Positions 8,571 through 18,254 are shown, counted from the first letter of the stretch. The stretch: DNA of 59,691 nucleotides from Teichococcus wenyumeiae (GCF_003696345.1 NZ_RFLX01000023.1:1-59691); one strand, 5' to 3'. Notes: a model not told the origin generated them from the letters alone. Translations and numbers: made by a program.

Positions 8571-9722
8571 ATGGATGGCCTTGCCCCCTATGCCGTGCGG
8601 CCGGAGACCTCGCGTGGCCGGCTCTACCCGGAGCCGGGCGGCGACTCGCGCTCGCCCTTCCAGCGGGACCGGGACCGTATCATCCACAGCAAGGCCTTCC
8701 GCCGCCTGCAGTACAAGACGCAGGTCTTCATCTACCATGAGGGCGACGAGTTCCGCACCCGCCTGACCCACAGCATCGAGGTGGCGCAGATCGCCCGCTC
8801 CATTGCCCGCCGGCTGCGGCTGGACGAGGATCTGGCGGAAGCCCTGGCCCTGGCGCATGACCTCGGCCACCCGCCCTTCGGCCATGCGGGGGAGGAGGCG
8901 CTGAACGGCGTCATGCGCCCCTATGGCGGCTTCGACCACAATGCCCAGAGCCTGAAGGCCGTGACCCTGCTGGAGGCCCGCTACGCCAGCTTCGACGGCC
9001 TGAACCTGACCTGGGAAACGCTGGAAGGGCTGGCCAAGCACAACGGCCCCATCCGCCGGCCGACGCCCTATTTTGTGGAATACGACGCTCGGCACCCGCT
9101 GGACCTCGGCACCCATGCCTCGGCCGAGGCCCAGGTGGCGGCGCTGGCCGATGACATCGCCTACAACAACCACGACCTGGATGACGGCCTCCGTGCCGGC
9201 CTCTTTACGCTGGAGGAAGCCTCGGAGCTTCCGCTGGTGGGCGCTGCCGTGGCGGCCGCGCGGGAGAGCTACCCCGGCGTGGCGGACGGGCGCCTGGTGT
9301 CCGAGGCGATCCGCCGCGTCATCAATGCCATGATCAACGACGTGGTGGAGGAAGCCGGCCGGCGGCTGAAAGCCCTGGCTCCCGCCACCGTGGACGATAT
9401 CCGTGTCGCCGAGCGCCCCGTGGTGTTCTTCAGCGAACGCATGACAGCCGCCAACCAGACGGTGCGGGACTTTCTCCTCGGCCGCATGTATCGCCACTGG
9501 CGCGTCAACCGCACCACGCAGAAGTCCAAGCGCGTGGTGCAGGTGCTCTTCAGCCTGCTGCATGGCGGGCCGGAGATGCTGCCTCCTGAATGGCGCAACC
9601 GCGCCGGCACCGCCGGCAGCGCGCAATGCGCCGCCGCCGTCTGTGACTATATCGCCGGCATGACCGATCGCTTCGCGCTCGACGAGCACCGACGCCTGAC
9701 TGACCCGCATCTTCCTGGTTGA
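8571..9722 (+). CDS. dgt: Deoxyguanosinetriphosphate triphosphohydrolase-like HD protein
   Basis: The 383-residue protein begins at ATG 8571 (MDGLAPYAVRPETSRGR). It contains the HD-domain set of the dGTPase family: the RRLQYKTQVF leader, TRLTHSIEVAQIAR, then AHDLGHPPFGHAGE with the metal-binding HD pair. A later ALADDIAYNNHDLDDG segment also matches. Dgt enzymes hydrolyse dNTPs to the nucleoside plus tripolyphosphate, and this alphaproteobacterial type-2 form may have broader specificity. It faces the IscA-like gene divergently and its TGA overlaps the neighbourhood of argS, the usual alphaproteobacterial pairing. Confidence 0.92.
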   Translation: MDGLAPYAVRPETSRGRLYPEPGGDSRSPFQRDRDRIIHSKAFRRLQYKTQVFIYHEGDEFRTRLTHSIEVAQIARSIARRLRLDEDLAEALALAHDLGHPPFGHAGEEALNGVMRPYGGFDHNAQSLKAVTLLEARYASFDGLNLTWETLEGLAKHNGPIRRPTPYFVEYDARHPLDLGTHASAEAQVAALADDIAYNNHDLDDGLRAGLFTLEEASELPLVGAAVAAARESYPGVADGRLVSEAIRRVINAMINDVVEEAGRRLKALAPATVDDIRVAERPVVFFSERMTAANQTVRDFLLGRMYRHWRVNRTTQKSKRVVQVLFSLLHGGPEMLPPEWRNRAGTAGSAQCAAAVCDYIAGMTDRFALDEHRRLTDPHLPG

Positions 9723-9733
9723 ACACGACACCC

Positions 9734-11515
9734 ATGCCCCAAGACCCGACCGCCCCCGATATCTTCGCCGTGCTGCGTGCAGAGGTCGTGGCTTGCCTGC
9801 GCCGGCTGCTGCCCGACCTGCCGGAGGATGCCTTCGCCCGCGTGTTGGTGGAGCCGCCGCGCGATGCCAGCCACGGCGACATGGCCACCAATGCCGCCAT
9901 GGTCGTCGCCAAGCCCGCGAAGATGCCGCCGCCGAAGCTGGCGGCCCAGTTGGCCGAGGCACTGGCCGCGCTGCCCATGGTGGCCGAGGCATCGCCCGCC
10001 GGCCCCGGCTTCGTGAACCTGCGCCTGCGCGAGGATTTCGTCCTGGCCCAGATCCCGGCGCTGCTGCGCGTGGGTGAGGGCTATGGCACCTCGACCGTGG
10101 GCCAGGGCATCCGGGTGAATGTGGAATATGTCTCCGCCAACCCCACTGGGCCGATGCATGTCGGCCATTGCCGCGGCGCCGTGGTGGGCGATGCCCTGGC
10201 CAACCTGCTGCTGAAGGCCGGCTACGACGTCACCAAGGAATACTACATCAACGACGCCGGGGCGCAGGTGCGCGCGCTCGCCTATGCCGCCTACTGGCGG
10301 TACCTGCAGGCTCTGGGCACCACGATGTCGGAAGAGGAATATTCCGCCCTGGTCCCCGGCGGGCTGCAGTATCGCGGCGACTACCTGATCCCGGTCGGCG
10401 AGGCACTGAAGCAGCAGCATGGCGACTCTCTCGCGCCGGGTGCCGTGCCGGCTTTCACCGAGGAACGCCTGGCGCTGGTCCAGCGCACCGCCGTCTCCAT
10501 GATGATGGACGAGATCCGCGAGGACCTGGCCGCCCTCGGCGTCGTGCAGGATGTCTTCATCAGCGAGCTGAAGCTGGTGCAGGAGGGCGTGGCGGACCGT
10601 GCCATCGCGGAGCTCGCGGCCAAGGGCCTGGTCTATGAAGGCGTGCTGGAGCCGCCCAAGGGCAAGCTGCCGGACGATTGGGAGCCGCGCCCGCAGACCC
10701 TCTTCGCCTCCACCAAGTTCGGCGACGACGTGGACCGCCCGCTGCGGAAAAGCGATGGCTCCAACACGTATTTCGCCAATGACATCGGCAACCATGCCGA
10801 CAAGATCGCGCGCGGCATGCAGCAGCTCGTGCAGGTCTGGGGCGCCGACCATGGCGGCTATGTCTCGCGCATGAAGGCGGCGACCAAGGCGCTGTCCGAC
10901 GGCAAGGTGCCGCTGGATGTGGTGCTCTGCCAGATCGTCAAGGTGCTGAAGGACGGCGAGCCCGTGCGCATGTCCAAGCGCGCCGGCAGCTACATCACGC
11001 TGCGCGACCTGATCGACGAGGTCGGGCGCGACGCCGTGCGCTTCACCATGCTGACGCGCAAGTCCGACGCGCAGATGGAATTCGACCTGACCAAGGTGGT
11101 CGAGCAGTCGCGCGAGAACCCGGTCTTCTACGTGCAATACGCCCATGCCCGCTGCCGCTCCGTGCTGCGGCAGGCGGAGGACCCCTCGGCCGAGGATCTG
11201 GCCACCGCGCCGCTGGATGTCCTGAAGGACCCGGCGGAACTGGCCCTGCTGCGCCGCCTGACCACTTGGCCCCGCACCGTGGAAGCCGCTGCTGCGGCGC
11301 GGGAGCCACACCGGATTGCCTTTTATCTCCACGACTTGGCCAGCGACTTTCATATCCTGTGGAACCGTGGGCGAGAGGATGCGACACTGCGCTTCATCCT
11401 GGCCGAACAGCCGGAGGCGACGCGGGCACGGCTGGCCCTGGTGGCTGCCACCGCGACCGTCATCCGCTCCGGCCTTGCTGTGATGGGCGTCACGCCTGTT
11501 GAGGAGATGCGGTGA
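9734..11515 (+). CDS. argS: Arginine--tRNA ligase
   Basis: This class Ia synthetase charges tRNA-Arg. The N-terminal additional domain is followed by SANPTGPMHVGHCRG, with the HIGH equivalent HVGH at 142-145. The MSKR form of the KMSKS loop lies near residue 413, and a C-terminal anticodon-binding domain contains YVQYAHARCRSVLRQ. The ATG at 9734 gives 593 residues; a TTG at 9719 overlapping the dgt stop would add five. The SPOR gene starts at GTG overlapping this stop, so translation is probably coupled. Confidence 0.96.
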   Translation: MPQDPTAPDIFAVLRAEVVACLRRLLPDLPEDAFARVLVEPPRDASHGDMATNAAMVVAKPAKMPPPKLAAQLAEALAALPMVAEASPAGPGFVNLRLREDFVLAQIPALLRVGEGYGTSTVGQGIRVNVEYVSANPTGPMHVGHCRGAVVGDALANLLLKAGYDVTKEYYINDAGAQVRALAYAAYWRYLQALGTTMSEEEYSALVPGGLQYRGDYLIPVGEALKQQHGDSLAPGAVPAFTEERLALVQRTAVSMMMDEIREDLAALGVVQDVFISELKLVQEGVADRAIAELAAKGLVYEGVLEPPKGKLPDDWEPRPQTLFASTKFGDDVDRPLRKSDGSNTYFANDIGNHADKIARGMQQLVQVWGADHGGYVSRMKAATKALSDGKVPLDVVLCQIVKVLKDGEPVRMSKRAGSYITLRDLIDEVGRDAVRFTMLTRKSDAQMEFDLTKVVEQSRENPVFYVQYAHARCRSVLRQAEDPSAEDLATAPLDVLKDPAELALLRRLTTWPRTVEAAAAAREPHRIAFYLHDLASDFHILWNRGREDATLRFILAEQPEATRARLALVAATATVIRSGLAVMGVTPVEEMR

Positions 11516-12357
11516 GCGAAGCACCAATCCCGTCCTACCGGGTTCGCAGTGCGGCGAACGAGGGTTCGTCCACGCGCATGTTCATGATGGCCGGCGGCCT
11601 GGCGGCCGTGGTCGGTGTTGGGGCACTGGTCGGCTGGGGCGTGACCCGGCTGACCACGCATCGGCCGATCCCGGTCATTGAGCCCGATTCGCGCCCGATG
11701 AAGATCCGCCCGGACGACCGGGGCGGGTTGCGCGTGCCGAATCAGGACGAGATCATTTTCGAGCGCCGGGGAACGGCCAGCAGCTTCGAACCCTCCGGCC
11801 GGCTTGCCCCGGCCGCCGAGGCGCCGAACCTGGACGCCCTGCGCGCCGCCACCGCGCTGCCGCCGCCGGCCGCACAGGTGACGGAGGCCGTGCCACCCCA
11901 GCCGGCCCCGCCGGCCGCCGCGCCGCTTTCGGTCGCACCGCAGACCACCGCGCCCCAGGCCGCCGTGCCGGCCCAGCCCGCGCCTCAGCCTGTGCCCCAG
12001 GCGGCGCCGGCCGTGCCGCCGCAACGCGCGGCGATTCCCGCGCCCACGGCCCCCGCCGGGCCCGCGCCGGTGCCGGCCACGCCCGCTCCCGCACCGCGGG
12101 TGGCGGCTGGTGGCTCGGTCGTGGTGCAGCTTGGCGCGCTTGACTCCCAGGCCGGCGCCCTGGCCGAGTGGGTGCGCCTGGCCCGCCGCGCGCCGGGGCT
12201 GCTGGATGGCCGCACGCCGCAGGTCATTCGCTTCGAGCGGCCGGACAAGCCGACCATGTGGCGCCTGCGCACCGGTGGCTTCTCGGCCGAGGCGGCGCGT
12301 GACTTCTGCGCCGAGGTGCGTGCCAAGGGTGGCGCCTGCGCCGTGATCGGCGGCTGA
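11512..12357 (+). CDS. Membrane-anchored SPOR-domain protein
   Basis: The 281-residue protein has one transmembrane segment (about 23-47), a long Ala/Pro-rich linker (about 95-200), and a C-terminal SPOR-like domain (about 203-281) containing VVQLGALDSQAGALAEWVRLARR. SPOR domains bind septal peptidoglycan lacking stem peptides, so it is probably a periplasmic cell-division protein. The GTG start overlaps the argS stop, and nagZ follows one base after its stop. Co-transcription with the wall-recycling gene nagZ fits a peptidoglycan role. Confidence 0.8.
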   Translation: MSEAPIPSYRVRSAANEGSSTRMFMMAGGLAAVVGVGALVGWGVTRLTTHRPIPVIEPDSRPMKIRPDDRGGLRVPNQDEIIFERRGTASSFEPSGRLAPAAEAPNLDALRAATALPPPAAQVTEAVPPQPAPPAAAPLSVAPQTTAPQAAVPAQPAPQPVPQAAPAVPPQRAAIPAPTAPAGPAPVPATPAPAPRVAAGGSVVVQLGALDSQAGALAEWVRLARRAPGLLDGRTPQVIRFERPDKPTMWRLRTGGFSAEAARDFCAEVRAKGGACAVIGG

Positions 12358-12358
12358 G

Positions 12359-13363
12359 ATGGCGCCTGCCCGCGCCGTCATCATCGGCCTCTCGGGCCCC
12401 GCCTTGCTGGCGGAGGAGGCGGCGCTGCTGCGCCGCTTCCGTCCGGCGGGCGCCATTCTCTTCGCGCGCAACGTGCAGACTCCCGCACAGCTGCTGGCCC
12501 TGACCGACGCCATCCGGGAGGAACTGGGGGAGGCTGCGCCCATTCTGGTGGACCAGGAAGGCGGCCGTGTCGCTCGGCTGCGCCCGCCGCACTGGCCCGC
12601 TTTTCCGCCGCCCGGCAGCTTCGAGAACCGCAGCCCCGCCGCCGCCGAGGCCAATGCCACGCTGCTGGCCATGGAATGCGTCGCGGCCGGGCTGGATGTG
12701 GTCTGCTCCCCGGTGCTGGACCTGCGGCTGCCCGGCGCGCATGGCGTGATCGGTGACCGGGGCTTTTCCGCCAAGCCAGCCGAGGTGATCCGCCTGGCCG
12801 AAGCCTGGGTGAGGGGGCTGCAATCCGGCGGCGCCATTCCCGTGCTGAAGCATATGCCAGGGCACGGGCGCGCCATGGTGGACAGCCACCTGGAACTGCC
12901 GCGGGTCTCCGCCGGGCACGCCGCCCTCACGGCGGATTTCGCGCCCTTCACGGCTCTGGCACGCTCCGGCGCCTGGGCCATGACGGCGCACCTGCTATAC
13001 GATGCCCTGGACCCCGAGAAGCCGGCCACGCTGTCGCGGCGCATCATCTCCGGCATCATTCGCCAGGAAATCGGGTTCGATGGCGTGCTGGTTTCGGACG
13101 ACCTGGACATGAAGGCCCTGTCCGGCAGCCCTGGCGAGCTGGTCAGCGCCGCCCTGGCAGCCGGCTGTGACCTGGCACTGCAATGCTCCGGCGTGCTGGC
13201 CGATACCGCCGCGACGCTGGAAGCGGCCTCTCCGCTGACGGAATTGGCCGAAGCCCGGATGGCCGCCGCGCGGGCGGCACGTGACGCTGCCAGCAACGGC
13301 GTCTTTCCCGACCCGATCGCCCTGGCAGCCCGCCGGGACGCGCTGCTGCGGGACGTGGCGTGA
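12359..13363 (+). CDS. nagZ: Beta-N-acetylhexosaminidase (glycoside hydrolase family 3)
   Basis: The 334-residue protein matches NagZ, which removes GlcNAc from anhydro-muropeptides during peptidoglycan recycling. VDQEGGRVARL is near residues 62-72. KHMPGHGRAMVDSH carries the conserved KH(F/M)PGHG motif and the Asp-His dyad loop of this family. DDLDMKAL provides the catalytic aspartate region. No signal peptide is seen, so it is cytoplasmic. It starts one base after the SPOR gene stop and ends overlapping the GTG start of the M50 protease gene. Confidence 0.92.
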   Translation: MAPARAVIIGLSGPALLAEEAALLRRFRPAGAILFARNVQTPAQLLALTDAIREELGEAAPILVDQEGGRVARLRPPHWPAFPPPGSFENRSPAAAEANATLLAMECVAAGLDVVCSPVLDLRLPGAHGVIGDRGFSAKPAEVIRLAEAWVRGLQSGGAIPVLKHMPGHGRAMVDSHLELPRVSAGHAALTADFAPFTALARSGAWAMTAHLLYDALDPEKPATLSRRIISGIIRQEIGFDGVLVSDDLDMKALSGSPGELVSAALAAGCDLALQCSGVLADTAATLEAASPLTELAEARMAAARAARDAASNGVFPDPIALAARRDALLRDVA

Positions 13364-14061
13364 TAGACTGGCTCCCAGAACTCATCGTGGCCATCCTGGC
13401 CACGGTGGTCGCGATCACCCTGCACGAGGCGGCGCATGGCTATGCCGCCCTCGCCCTGGGTGACGATACCGCGCGCGAGGCCGGGCGGCTGAGCCTGAAC
13501 CCGATCCGCCATGTGGACCGTGTCGGCACCATCATCCTGCCCGGCATCCTGCTGGTGACGCAGCTGCTCACCATCGGCCGCGTGGTCGCCATGTTCGGCT
13601 GGGCCAAGCCGGTGCCAGTGAACCCCTGGCGGCTGCGCAACCCCCGCTACGGCATGGTGCTCGTGGCGGCGGCGGGGCCGGCCATGAACTTCTTCCTGGC
13701 CTGGGTCGCGGCGCTGCTGGCGCATGTGGTGGAGGGGCTGGCCGGCACCCTGCCGCATGAGGTCGTCGAGTTTGGCATCCGCTTCATCGCGCTCTCGATC
13801 ATGGCGAATCTGCTGCTCGGCCTGTTCAACCTGCTGCCCATCCCGCCGCTGGATGGCGGCCGGATCGCCGTTGGCCTGCTGCCTCGCGCCCTGGCGGCGC
13901 CGCTGGCCAGGACCGAGCGGTTCGGCCTGCTGCTGGTGATGCTGATGATCCTGCTGCTGCCCCGCCTTGGGCCGCAATACGACGTCATCGGCTGGTTGTC
14001 CGGTATCGTCACCGGCCCGGCCTTCCGCCTGGTGCTGTGGCTGGCAGGGCACCCGGTATGA
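13360..14061 (+). CDS. Site-2-protease-like M50 family membrane metalloprotease
   Basis: The 233-residue membrane protein has the HEXXH zinc site as HEAAH at residues 22-26 inside a hydrophobic helix. LLPIPPLDGGRI, the third-ligand motif of M50 proteases, lies near residues 157-168. About five or six hydrophobic segments are present and there is no PDZ domain, as in the short FlxA/SpoIVFB-like rhomboid-neighbour group often found beside scpA. It would cleave a substrate within the membrane, but the substrate is unknown. GTG start overlaps nagZ; its stop overlaps the scpA ATG. Confidence 0.85.
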   Translation: MIDWLPELIVAILATVVAITLHEAAHGYAALALGDDTAREAGRLSLNPIRHVDRVGTIILPGILLVTQLLTIGRVVAMFGWAKPVPVNPWRLRNPRYGMVLVAAAGPAMNFFLAWVAALLAHVVEGLAGTLPHEVVEFGIRFIALSIMANLLLGLFNLLPIPPLDGGRIAVGLLPRALAAPLARTERFGLLLVMLMILLLPRLGPQYDVIGWLSGIVTGPAFRLVLWLAGHPV

Positions 14062-14813
14062 GCGACACGCTGCACCTGCAGCTTGAAGGCTTCGAAGGCC
14101 CGCTGGACCTGTTGCTCGACCTCGCACGGGCGCAGAAGCTGGATATCGCCAGCATCTCGATCCTGTCGCTGGTGGACCAGTACCTCGCCGTGATCGAGGG
14201 CGCCCGCCGGGTGCGGCTGGAACTGGCCGCGGACTGGCTGGTCATGGCCGCCTGGCTGGCTTGGCTGAAGTCCCGCCTGCTGCTGCCGGAGGACCCGCAG
14301 CAGGAAGAGGATGCCGAAGCCCTGGCCGGGCAACTGGCCGAGCGGCTGGCGGAGCTGGAGCGGATGCGGGCCGCCGCCGTCTGGTTGGGGCGGCAGCCGC
14401 AGCTGGGGCAACAGGTTTTCCCGCGCGGGGCGCCGGAAAGCTTCACCACGACCGACCGCAGCGGACTGGCCGCCGAGTTGCCCGCGCTGTTGCGCGGCTA
14501 TGTCGATGCGCTGCGCCGCGCCGCGGCCAAGCGCCCCTACCGGCCGAAGCAGCGCCAGCTCTGGACCGTGCAGAACGCACTGGACCGGCTGGCCCGCATG
14601 GTCGGCGGCTTGCCGGACTGGGGCGACCTGCTGCAGTTCCTGCCGGAACAGGCGCTGGACCCGGTGGAGCGCCGCGCCGCCATGGCCAGCACCCTGGTGG
14701 CGGGACTTGAACTGGCGCGTGGCGGCGATATCGAACTGCGGCAGGAAGCCGCCTTCGGCCCCATTCTGCTGCGCCGCAACGACATGCTGGAGAGGCGCGA
14801 TGTCGCTGCCTGA
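14058..14813 (+). CDS. scpA: Segregation and condensation protein A
   Basis: The 251-residue product is the kleisin subunit of the SMC-ScpAB condensin. It opens with LHLQLEGFEGPLDLLLDLARAQ, the family's hallmark, followed by KLDIASISI and YLAVIEGARR. The C-terminal winged-helix region (about 170-250) binds the SMC head. The ATG at 14058 overlaps the M50 stop as ATGA. A longer frame from 14037 is not needed. The scpB ATG lies 14 bases inside its 3' end, so the two condensin subunits are translationally coupled. Confidence 0.93.
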   Translation: MSDTLHLQLEGFEGPLDLLLDLARAQKLDIASISILSLVDQYLAVIEGARRVRLELAADWLVMAAWLAWLKSRLLLPEDPQQEEDAEALAGQLAERLAELERMRAAAVWLGRQPQLGQQVFPRGAPESFTTTDRSGLAAELPALLRGYVDALRRAAAKRPYRPKQRQLWTVQNALDRLARMVGGLPDWGDLLQFLPEQALDPVERRAAMASTLVAGLELARGGDIELRQEAAFGPILLRRNDMLERRDVAA

Positions 14814-15378
14814 GGACGAGGCCCAGCCGGGCACCATGGCACCTGTCGAGCACGCGCTGCGGCTGGCGGAGGCGCTGATCTTCGCCTCCGACCGCCCGGT
14901 GCCGCTGGACCGGCTGCAATCCTTCCTGCCGGATGGGTTGCGGGCCGAGGCTGTGCTGACGCTGCTGACCGCCCGCTATGCCGGGCGCGGCGTGGAACTG
15001 GCGGAGGTCGGCGGCGGCTATGCCTTCCGCACTGCGCCGGACCTTGCCCCGATGCTGACCAAGGTGGTGGAAGTGCCGCGCCGGCTGCCCCGCGCGGCCA
15101 TGGAGGCGCTGGCGATCATCGCCTACCACCAGCCGGTGACGCGCACCGAGATCGAGGAGATCCGCGGCGCCAGCCTGGCCCAGAGCACACTCGAAGTGCT
15201 GCTGGAGAATGGCCTGATCGCGCCGCGCGGGCGCAAGGAAGTGCCGGGCCGCCCGGTCCTCTGGGGCTCCACCCCGCGTTTCCTGGAGCAGTTCGGGCTG
15301 CGGGCGCTGACCGATCTGCCGCGCCGGGACGAGTTGCTGGCGGCCGAGGCGACCCCTCAGCCGCCCCCGCCGGCCTAG
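14800..15378 (+). CDS. scpB: Segregation and condensation protein B
   Basis: The 192-residue protein has tandem winged-helix domains. It shows ALRLAEALIFASDRPVPLDRL near the start, the central ALAIIAYHQPVTRTEIEEIRG, and the C-terminal GRPVLWGSTPRFLEQFGL typical of ScpB. It binds ScpA in the SMC complex that compacts and segregates chromosomes. The start at 14800 lies within scpA and gives the expected length. A longer reading of the same frame runs through scpA and is spurious. Confidence 0.94.
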   Translation: MSLPEDEAQPGTMAPVEHALRLAEALIFASDRPVPLDRLQSFLPDGLRAEAVLTLLTARYAGRGVELAEVGGGYAFRTAPDLAPMLTKVVEVPRRLPRAAMEALAIIAYHQPVTRTEIEEIRGASLAQSTLEVLLENGLIAPRGRKEVPGRPVLWGSTPRFLEQFGLRALTDLPRRDELLAAEATPQPPPPA

Positions 15379-15609
15379 CGCATCCAGGGGGGGTTTCACG
15401 TTTCGCGTGAAGCCGGGTTAGATTGCCGGATGGCGCGCCGCCCCCCCCCCGCATGGCTGGACGCGATTTCACGCGCCCCTTCCTGCGGAGGGCGGGCAGC
15501 GCGCCTAGATAAGGTGGCGACGGGAGTTCGGTGGCAGGGGCCGATTGGCGTTGCCGCCGGTTCCTGCTAACGGAAGCGGCCCCCGGTTCCCGGGGGGAGT
15601 GGGAAGCAC
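15379..15609. other. Intergenic region between scpB and tatB
   Basis: No gene is seen here; in particular no tatA could be found. It holds a short hairpin (TTCACG at 15395-15400 with CGTGAA at 15406-15411) soon after scpB, a run of ten C at 15441-15450, and a leader to tatB with a GGGGAG element just upstream of the tatB start. Confidence 0.6.
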
Positions 15610-16164
15610 ATGTTCGATCTTGCCTGGTCCGAGATTGCCCTGATTGCCGTGGTGGCCATCGTGGTGATCGGGCCCAAGGACCTGCCGGATGCCATCCGCA
15701 ACGTCGCCAAGGGCGTCAAGAAGCTCCGGTCCATGGCCGCCGAGTTCCAGACCCATGCCGATGAACTGGTGAAGGAAGCGAAGCTTGAGGATGTGCGGCA
15801 GCAGATCCAGGAGATCCGCAACTTCGACCTGAAGGGCACCATCGAGCGCGCGGTGGACAACGACGGCGAGATCCGCCGTACCTTCAACGACAATCCGCTG
15901 AAGGATGCCTGGAAGCCGACGACGGAGGCTAACTCCGCCGTGCATGGGCCCACGCCGCCAGCCGGCAGCGTGACCTCCGACACCGCGCCGGCCTCGACGC
16001 CAGAGGCACCGGCCTTCGTGCCGCCCACGGTGGCTGCCTTCCATGCCGATGCGCAGCGTGATGTCACGGCGCCCGCGCCGCCGCCCTCGACGACTCCGCC
16101 GCAGATCGACGGTGCCGCCGCGCCGGAGAAGCCTGCCACCCCGCCCGCAACTCCGACCACCTGA
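15610..16164 (+). CDS. tatB: Sec-independent translocase subunit TatB
   Basis: The 184-residue protein begins MFDLAWSEIALIAVVAIVVIG, the single N-terminal membrane helix of the TatA/B family. The hinge GPKDLPDAIR and a long amphipathic helix rich in Lys/Glu follow. The length, the GPKDLP hinge and the extended Pro/Ala/Thr-rich tail favour TatB over TatA. TatB works with TatC as the twin-arginine signal receptor. tatC starts 11 bases after its stop. No tatA was found beside it, although tatABC are usually adjacent. Confidence 0.88.
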   Translation: MFDLAWSEIALIAVVAIVVIGPKDLPDAIRNVAKGVKKLRSMAAEFQTHADELVKEAKLEDVRQQIQEIRNFDLKGTIERAVDNDGEIRRTFNDNPLKDAWKPTTEANSAVHGPTPPAGSVTSDTAPASTPEAPAFVPPTVAAFHADAQRDVTAPAPPPSTTPPQIDGAAAPEKPATPPATPTT

Positions 16165-16175
16165 GAAATTCATCC

Positions 16176-16967
16176 GTGCCACGGCAAGAAGAAGACCAGA
16201 TCGACGACAAGCCGATGCCGCTGATCGAGCATCTGCTCGAACTGCGCACGCGCCTGCTGTGGTCGCTGGGTGCTTTCATTATCGCCTTCGCGATCTGCTA
16301 CTACTTCTCGACGCAGATCTACGGCTTCCTGGCCCGCCCACTGGCCCAGATCCTGCACGAGCAGAGCGGCGGCGAGCGGCGGATGATCTTCACCGCCCTT
16401 TATGAAGCTTTCTTCACCTACCTGAAGGTGGCCTTCTTCGGCGCGGTCTTCATCAGCTTCCCGATGTGGGCGACGCAGCTCTGGCTGTTCATCGCCCCCG
16501 GCCTCTACCGCAGCGAGAAGCGGGCGCTGCTGCCTTTCCTGCTTGCCTCGCCCATCCTGTTCATCATGGGCGCGGCGCTGGCCTACTACTTCATCTTCCC
16601 GCTGGCCTGGAAGTTCTTCATCTCCTTCGAGACGCCTCCGGGCGGCGGTGCGCTGCCGGTGCAGCTTGAGGCCAAGGTTAGCGAATACCTGAGCCTGGTC
16701 ATGCACATGATCCTGGCCTTCGGCGCGGCCTTCCAGCTTCCCGTGGCGCTGACGCTGCTGGCCAAGGTGGGCATCGTCTCGGTCGATGGGCTGAAGAAGG
16801 CGCGGCGCTACGCCATTGTCGGCATGTTCGCCATCTCGGCCATCATCACGCCGCCGGACATCATCAGCCAGATCGGCCTCGCCCTGCCGCTGATCCTTCT
16901 CTACGAAATCTCGATCCTGGCCGCAGGCTGGATGACGCCGAAGCGCGACGACGAAGACAAGAACTGA
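16176..16967 (+). CDS. tatC: Sec-independent translocase subunit TatC
   Basis: The 263-residue protein has six predicted membrane segments. The TatC N-terminal signature MPLIEHLLELRTRLL lies near residues 13-27, with the conserved glutamate that takes part in RR-motif recognition. Later segments include FAFG-like loops and YAIVGMFAISAIITPPDIISQ, which is typical of the family. The GTG at 16176 is the chosen start; a downstream ATG near residue 14 would remove a charged leader. It forms an operon with tatB and is followed nine bases later by serS. Confidence 0.94.
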   Translation: MPRQEEDQIDDKPMPLIEHLLELRTRLLWSLGAFIIAFAICYYFSTQIYGFLARPLAQILHEQSGGERRMIFTALYEAFFTYLKVAFFGAVFISFPMWATQLWLFIAPGLYRSEKRALLPFLLASPILFIMGAALAYYFIFPLAWKFFISFETPPGGGALPVQLEAKVSEYLSLVMHMILAFGAAFQLPVALTLLAKVGIVSVDGLKKARRYAIVGMFAISAIITPPDIISQIGLALPLILLYEISILAAGWMTPKRDDEDKN

Positions 16968-16976
16968 GCCTCCGCC

Positions 16977-18245
16977 ATGCATGACACCCGTATCGTCCGC
17001 GCCGATCCGGCGGCTTTTGACGCCGCCCTGGCCCGCCGCGCGCTGCCGCCGGCCGCCGAGGCCATCCTGGAGCAGGACAATATCCGCCGCGCGGCCCAGA
17101 CCGCGCTGCAGGAGTTGCAGGCTCGCCGCAACCAGTTGTCGAAGGAAATCGGCATCGGCAAGCGCCAGGGGGCCGATACCGCCGCGCTGGAAGCCGAGGC
17201 GACGGCGCTGCGCGGCCGCATGGAAGCCCTGGAGGCCGAGGCGAAGGCCGCTGACGCCGCCCAGACCAGCCTGCTGGAAACCCTGCCCAACCTGCTGGAC
17301 GACAGCGTGCCCGAGGGGCGCGAGGAATCGGACAACGTCGTGCTGCACCAGCACGGCAACCCGCCGAACCTGCCCTTCACGCCGAAGCAGCATTTCGAGA
17401 TCGGCGAGGCGCTGGGGCTGATGGATTTCGCCGGCGCCGCCAAGCTGGCTGGTGCCCGCTTCACGGTGCTGAAGGGGCAGCTGGCGCGGCTGGAGCGGGC
17501 GCTCGGGCAGTACATGCTCTCCCTGCACGTGGATGAGCATGGCTTCACCGAGACCTCGGTGCCGCTGCTGGTGAACGATGCCACCATGTACGGCACCGGG
17601 CAGCTGCCGAAGTTCAAGGAAGACCTGTTCCACACCGACGACGGCCGCTGGCTGATCCCCACCGCCGAGGTGCCGCTGACCAATCTGGTGGCGGGCGAGA
17701 TCCTGGCGGAAGACGCGCTGCCGGTGCGGCTGACCTCGCTATCGCCCTGCTTCCGCTCGGAAGCCGGCAGCGCGGGACGGGACACGCGCGGCATGCTGCG
17801 CCAGCACCAGTTCACCAAGGTGGAGATGGTCTCCATCACCACCCCCGAGCAGTCGGAAGCCGAGCACGAGCGCATGACCCAGTGCGCCGAGCGGGTGCTG
17901 ACCGAGCTGGGGCTGGTCTGGCGCCGCATCGTGCTCTGCGCCGGCGACACCGGCTTCTCCGCCACCAAGACCTATGACCTGGAGGTCTGGCTTCCAGGTC
18001 AGGCGGCCTGGCGGGAGATTTCCTCCTGTTCCAACTGCCGCGATTTCCAGGCACGCCGCATGGGCGGGCGCTACCGGCCGAAGGAAGGGAAGGGCACCGC
18101 CTTCCTGCATACGCTCAACGGCTCCGGCGTCGCCGTGGGCCGTGCCTTGATCGCGGTGCTGGAAACGCACCAGCAGGAGGATGGCCGAGTGGCCATTCCG
18201 GCCGTTCTGGCACCCTGGATGGGCGGATTGAGCCACATCGGCTGA
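16977..18245 (+). CDS. serS: Serine--tRNA ligase
   Basis: The 422-residue class II synthetase charges all tRNA-Ser species. Residues about 30-105 form the antiparallel coiled-coil arm that contacts the long variable arm of tRNA-Ser. The catalytic core has class II motif 2 ([22 protein letters not shown]) and motif 3 ([16 protein letters not shown]). The family match is strong across the full length. It is worth noting beside this window's two tRNA-Ser(UGA) copies, one broken and one complete. Confidence 0.96.
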   Translation: MHDTRIVRADPAAFDAALARRALPPAAEAILEQDNIRRAAQTALQELQARRNQLSKEIGIGKRQGADTAALEAEATALRGRMEALEAEAKAADAAQTSLLETLPNLLDDSVPEGREESDNVVLHQHGNPPNLPFTPKQHFEIGEALGLMDFAGAAKLAGARFTVLKGQLARLERALGQYMLSLHVDEHGFTETSVPLLVNDATMYGTGQLPKFKEDLFHTDDGRWLIPTAEVPLTNLVAGEILAEDALPVRLTSLSPCFRSEAGSAGRDTRGMLRQHQFTKVEMVSITTPEQSEAEHERMTQCAERVLTELGLVWRRIVLCAGDTGFSATKTYDLEVWLPGQAAWREISSCSNCRDFQARRMGGRYRPKEGKGTAFLHTLNGSGVAVGRALIAVLETHQQEDGRVAIPAVLAPWMGGLSHIG

Positions 18246-18254
18246 AGGCCCCCG

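Noticed and set aside
11350-14127. 925-residue antisense frame over SPOR, nagZ and M50 genes
   Set aside because: Shadow of GC-rich coding DNA; the opposite strand has four coupled genes.
15441-15450. Run of ten C as a phase-variation tract
   Set aside because: It lies in a non-coding gap and not in a promoter spacer I can identify; it may also be a sequencing issue.
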